A stretch of DNA of 64,000 nucleotides from Trichopria drosophilae (taxonomy: Eukaryota; Arthropoda; Insecta; Hymenoptera; Diapriidae): positions 41,824,501-41,888,500 of the forward strand of contig CM059587.1 in NCBI GenBank assembly GCA_030407085.1, given 5' to 3'. The notes under the pieces are model-generated. The model saw only the letters and a program-made list of their open reading frames with translations. It was not told the origin of the DNA and searched no databases. Position 1 is the stretch's first letter; each line of letters begins with the position of its first letter. Position numbers and translations under genes: made by a program. Positions 61,333 through 64,000 of the stretch are shown piece by piece.

Positions 61333-61404
61333 CAAACTATGTCTATTAAATATTTATTTTTACAGCTGTTTCAGTTAATATTTATATTGCTACAGTATTT
61401 TATA

Positions 61405-61410
61405 AATAAA
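61405..61410 (+). terminator. Poly(A) signal of the vezatin-like gene
   Basis: AATAAA about 73 bases after the stop codon; a weaker ATTAAA lies near 61345. The last exon would therefore end near 61425-61440. Confidence 0.6.
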
Positions 61411-62015
61411 TTTGTACTATTTTATAAACTTTGGAAATTTAATGAATTTAGTTTTCCTTCACCATATTTCGTTAACTATCGAATGCGATATTATACAAGT
61501 TTTTAGATCAGATAGCAAAGTAACGAAACTTTATGTCTGATTACTGATGCATTACATTCAATCGACACATTTTCAGCAATTTGCAAGACTTGCCCAACAA
61601 GAGGACATACTTGTCGTTATGTTATATTAACAAAAAGTGCCTATATTCGTTGGCTATATGAAACTTTAAATATTATAATCTTTTTCTTATTACATTATTT
61701 TGAAATCCAAATAGAATTTGTATAATTAATTGACTGACGATATGTTAAAATAGTAAAATCTCCATTTCTTCGTGATGCTCAAACCAGTATTTTTTTTATG
61801 TTGACGACATTTTAAGTTGTATATCATCTGATAAACAAAATTAAATAATTCAACACCTTTAATTTTTTTTGTAAGTTCGACAGTAGACTAAAATTTACCA
61901 TCGAAATAGAAAATAATAGTTCTATTAAATTTTTAGTTATGACGATTATTAGAAATTTTAGGTAAATTAATCACTAATTAGTATCATAAACCTATGTGGT
62001 CAGGAAGATATCTTC

Positions 62016-63042
62016 CCCAGCAATCGAGATTGGATAGGATTGTATTGAAAATTTCAATTCATTTTGAATTCATACTTTCATTCTGTAAATATGTATTCAA
62101 ATGAATTCCGAAGAAAGGAATCCATCTGTATGCAATTATACGAATACAATCGGAAGCCTAATTTGCCGGATTAAATTTCAGAAAAAGTAATCCATCTGTA
62201 TTCAATTTTATGAACACGATTAGATGGTTTTAAATCCGTAATATTGAATACAGATTTATTCAAAGTTTATTTTTTGAAAGGAACCTTTTTTTGCATTGAA
62301 ATGAATACGCTTAGATAGTTCTGAATCCGTAATGTTGAATACGGATGCATTCAATGTTTCGATTTTAAATAGGAAACTTTTTTGGATTGAAATGGATACA
62401 CTTGGATAGTTTTGAATCCGTAATGTTGAATACAGATGTATTCAAAGTTTTGTTTTTGAAATATAACTTTTTTTGGATTGAAATGAATACACTTGGATAG
62501 TTTTGAATTCGTAATGTTGAATACAGATGCATTCAATATTTCGTTTTTAAAAAGGAAACTATTTTTGGATTGAAATGAATACTCTTGGATAGTTTTGAAT
62601 CCGTAATGTTGAATATGGATGCATTCAATGTTTCGTTTTTAAATAGGAAACTTTTTTTGGATTGAAATGGATACACTTGGATAGTTTTGAATCCGTAATG
62701 TTGAATACAGATGTATTCAAAGTTTTGTTTTTGAAATATAACTTTTCTTGGATTGAAATGAATACACTTGGATAGTTTTGAAACCATAATGTTGAATACA
62801 GATGCATTTAATATTTCGTTTTTGATGTATTTAATGTATTTAAGGATGTATTTAAGATTTAATTTTTAAAAAGAAAACTTTTTTTGGATTAATATGAATT
62901 CAGAAAGTAACCTTTTTATTCGTATGAACGAATAGAATTGTATTTACATATTAAAATGGATTCACCGTTGACCAAAGTATGGATTCAGAATTTAATAATT
63001 GAATCCAATTCTATACAACTCTATCCAAATTCAATTGCTGGG
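62016..63042. mobile_element. 1027-bp non-autonomous transposon with CCCAGCAAT ends
   Basis: Left CCCAGCAATCGAGATTGGAT and right (reverse complement) CCCAGCAATTGAATTTGGAT are similar inverted ends extending about 60 bases. It is flanked by TC (62014-62015 and 63043-63044), and removing it with one TC restores the reading frame of the surrounding Penelope element. The interior is a 91-bp tandem array plus related words; there is no transposase. The minus-strand ORFs here are products of the array. Confidence 0.82.
62230..62835. repeat. 91-bp tandem repeat array (about 6.5 copies)
   Basis: The phrase 'ccgtaatgttgaatac' or a variant recurs at about 62235, 62327, 62418, 62509, 62601, 62692 and 62784, a spacing of 91-92 bases. 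Each unit also has 'ttggattgaaatgaatacac', 'ttggatagttttgaa' and 'gatgcattcaatgtttcg'. Alternate units look most alike (62327 with 62601; 62418 with 62692), hinting at a 182-bp or 273-bp higher-order duplication. Confidence 0.88.
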
Positions 63043-63661
63043 TCGTTATAACTCTCACCACCCTCTTAGTTATAAAATTGGTACCATTTATGGTTTAATA
63101 GATAGAGCCATAAAACTTTCCGAAATTTCTTTTAGAAAAAAAAACCTACAATTACTTACGAACATTCTCATAAAAAATGGTTATACTTTATCGCTTATAA
63201 AACAGCTTATTAGCAAACGGGTTCATTATATATATATAATAGTTTAGCATACAATAAAAAAAATTTTGACAATATTATTGCAACATTTGGTTTAACTTAC
63301 ATTGAAGGACTTACAGAAAAGTTAAAAAGTGTATTCGGGAATTGCAACTTTCGTACAGTCAGCATTTACCTATTACTAAAAATCCATGTGGAATAAAACC
63401 TTACAAAGACCGTTACCACATTAAAAACAAAGTTGTGTTGTTTACAAAATTCCATGTAAACACTGCAACAAAGTGTATACAGGTGAAACTGGCCACTTGC
63501 TTGAGAAACGAATTTCCGAGCATAAAAAGAATACAGAACTAGATCCCGAACATCACATCGGTCTTACACAACATCGCATCGATACAGGCCATTGTTTTGA
63601 TTTTGACAAAAAGATTGGAACTAGAGAACTATTATATAAAAATGCACAAAAATTCTGTTAA

Positions 63662-64000
63662 TATTAGATTTAATGAAGTGATTTGATAGACTTAACATTT
63701 TTCACTTCCCTCATCAAAAAGAATTTTTTTAACAAAAAAAATTCTTTTGAACTGAATTTTGTTGTATTTTTTGTACTGTTTTGATCTCAATATTGTTCAA
63801 CAACAGAATTATAGATGCATAATTTCTGTTTTCTTGGTCATTTTTACCTTTTACCTTATCTTTCACCAGTGTAAAATTGTTTAAATCTATAAATAGTTTA
63901 TGCTCGCTTTTATACTATAAAGTTATCAGACATTTTAAGGCCTATAGTGAACTATTATGATGGAATTTTTGCAACTTATTTTTTAAAAATCTTTCGGTTC
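63662..64000. other. 3' flank of the Penelope-like remnant
   Basis: AT-rich, no ORF. Probably includes the 3' untranslated part of the element, but no terminus or hammerhead-like core is recognisable before the window ends. Confidence 0.4.

Larger units (their letters stand above)
61783..63661 (+). pseudogene. Decayed Penelope-like element (RT plus GIY-YIG), split by a transposon
   Basis: The left piece (about 61783-62015) holds the RT catalytic box YVDD (61797-61808), a KFTIE...IKFL block (about 61890-61937) and WSGRY (61997-62011). The right piece (63043-63661) continues with SHHPLSYKIG (about 63053-63082), NGYTL (about 63177) and a GIY-YIG-type endonuclease region. The latter includes VYKIPC, a C-x2-C pair, VYTGETG and RISEH (about 63440-63520). 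At least three frame changes and several stops break the coding sequence. The 5' end is missing: nothing convincing is seen upstream of YVDD. The 62016-63042 transposon lies between WSGRYL and the SHHP block. Order and motifs are diagnostic for Penelope-like elements, which prime reverse transcription at target DNA with the GIY-YIG nuclease. Confidence 0.85.

Noticed and set aside
61441..61780. N-terminal RT part of the Penelope-like element upstream of YVDD
   Set aside because: I found no motif that could be assigned; the copy appears 5'-truncated, as is usual for these elements.
62351..62807. Overlapping minus-strand ORFs with repeated peptide words
   Set aside because: They follow the 91-bp tandem array inside a transposon; the repeated peptide is a by-product of the DNA repeat.
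62230..62835. CRISPR-like array
   Set aside because: Units are 91 bp, head-to-tail and wholly repetitive with no unique spacers, in a eukaryotic transposon.

Overview
The window is eukaryotic nuclear DNA, very AT-rich, with long intergenic stretches, GT-AG spliceosomal introns, poly(A) signals and a dense load of transposable-element debris. The mix of element types (a DIRS-type tyrosine-recombinase retrotransposon, a Penelope-like retroelement, pogo-like TA-flanked MITEs, foldback elements) together with a vezatin-like gene that has short exons and introns fits an arthropod, most likely an insect. I cannot name the species. No bacterial operons, CRISPR arrays, rRNA genes or complete viral genomes are visible. 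Everything here is by eye; no database search or alignment was run.

Layout. 0-11.5 kb: a long-armed foldback (about 50-1925), a CpG-rich patch (about 2930-3600) with a candidate minus-strand first coding exon carrying a signal peptide, a region of iterated GATATC-type words with a tRNA-like segment, several dispersed repeats, a 682-bp foldback with a 7-bp target duplication (7989-8670) and a MITE with homopolymer G runs. 11.59-16.75 kb: a structurally complete DIRS retrotransposon with split inverted terminal repeats, an internal complementary region, a gag-like gene that appears to contain a spliceosomal intron, an RT/RNase H/methyltransferase-like ORF and a tyrosine recombinase ORF. 16.9-17.4 kb: a MITE nested inside another MITE. 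17.4-45 kb: AT-rich DNA with MITEs, a solo LTR (24667-24893), at least five foldbacks, tRNA-like segments and the 3' end of a Penelope-like element. 45.05-45.68 kb: a second CpG-rich patch, possibly a promoter and first exon. 46-58 kb: further MITEs, a roughly 2.06-kb non-autonomous transposon nested in another repeat, and a cluster of a 'gaccccgaaa' dispersed repeat. 58.7-61.3 kb: the one convincing host gene, a vezatin-like membrane protein in 8 exons. 61.8-63.7 kb: a decayed Penelope-like element split by a 1027-bp transposon containing a 91-bp tandem array.

How the parts work together. The DIRS ORFs form one replication unit: gag-like protein, then reverse transcriptase/RNase H, then a recombinase that integrates a circular intermediate; the ends and the internal complementary region fit that circle model, with AATT shared by both ends. 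The vezatin-like protein is expected to be a two-pass membrane protein linking cytoskeletal or motor machinery to membranes. Most other features are non-autonomous elements whose nesting gives relative insertion ages. The features most worth following up are the in-frame intron of the DIRS gag gene, the transposon whose removal restores the Penelope reading frame exactly, and several unrelated elements each filled with repeats of its own short palindromic word.
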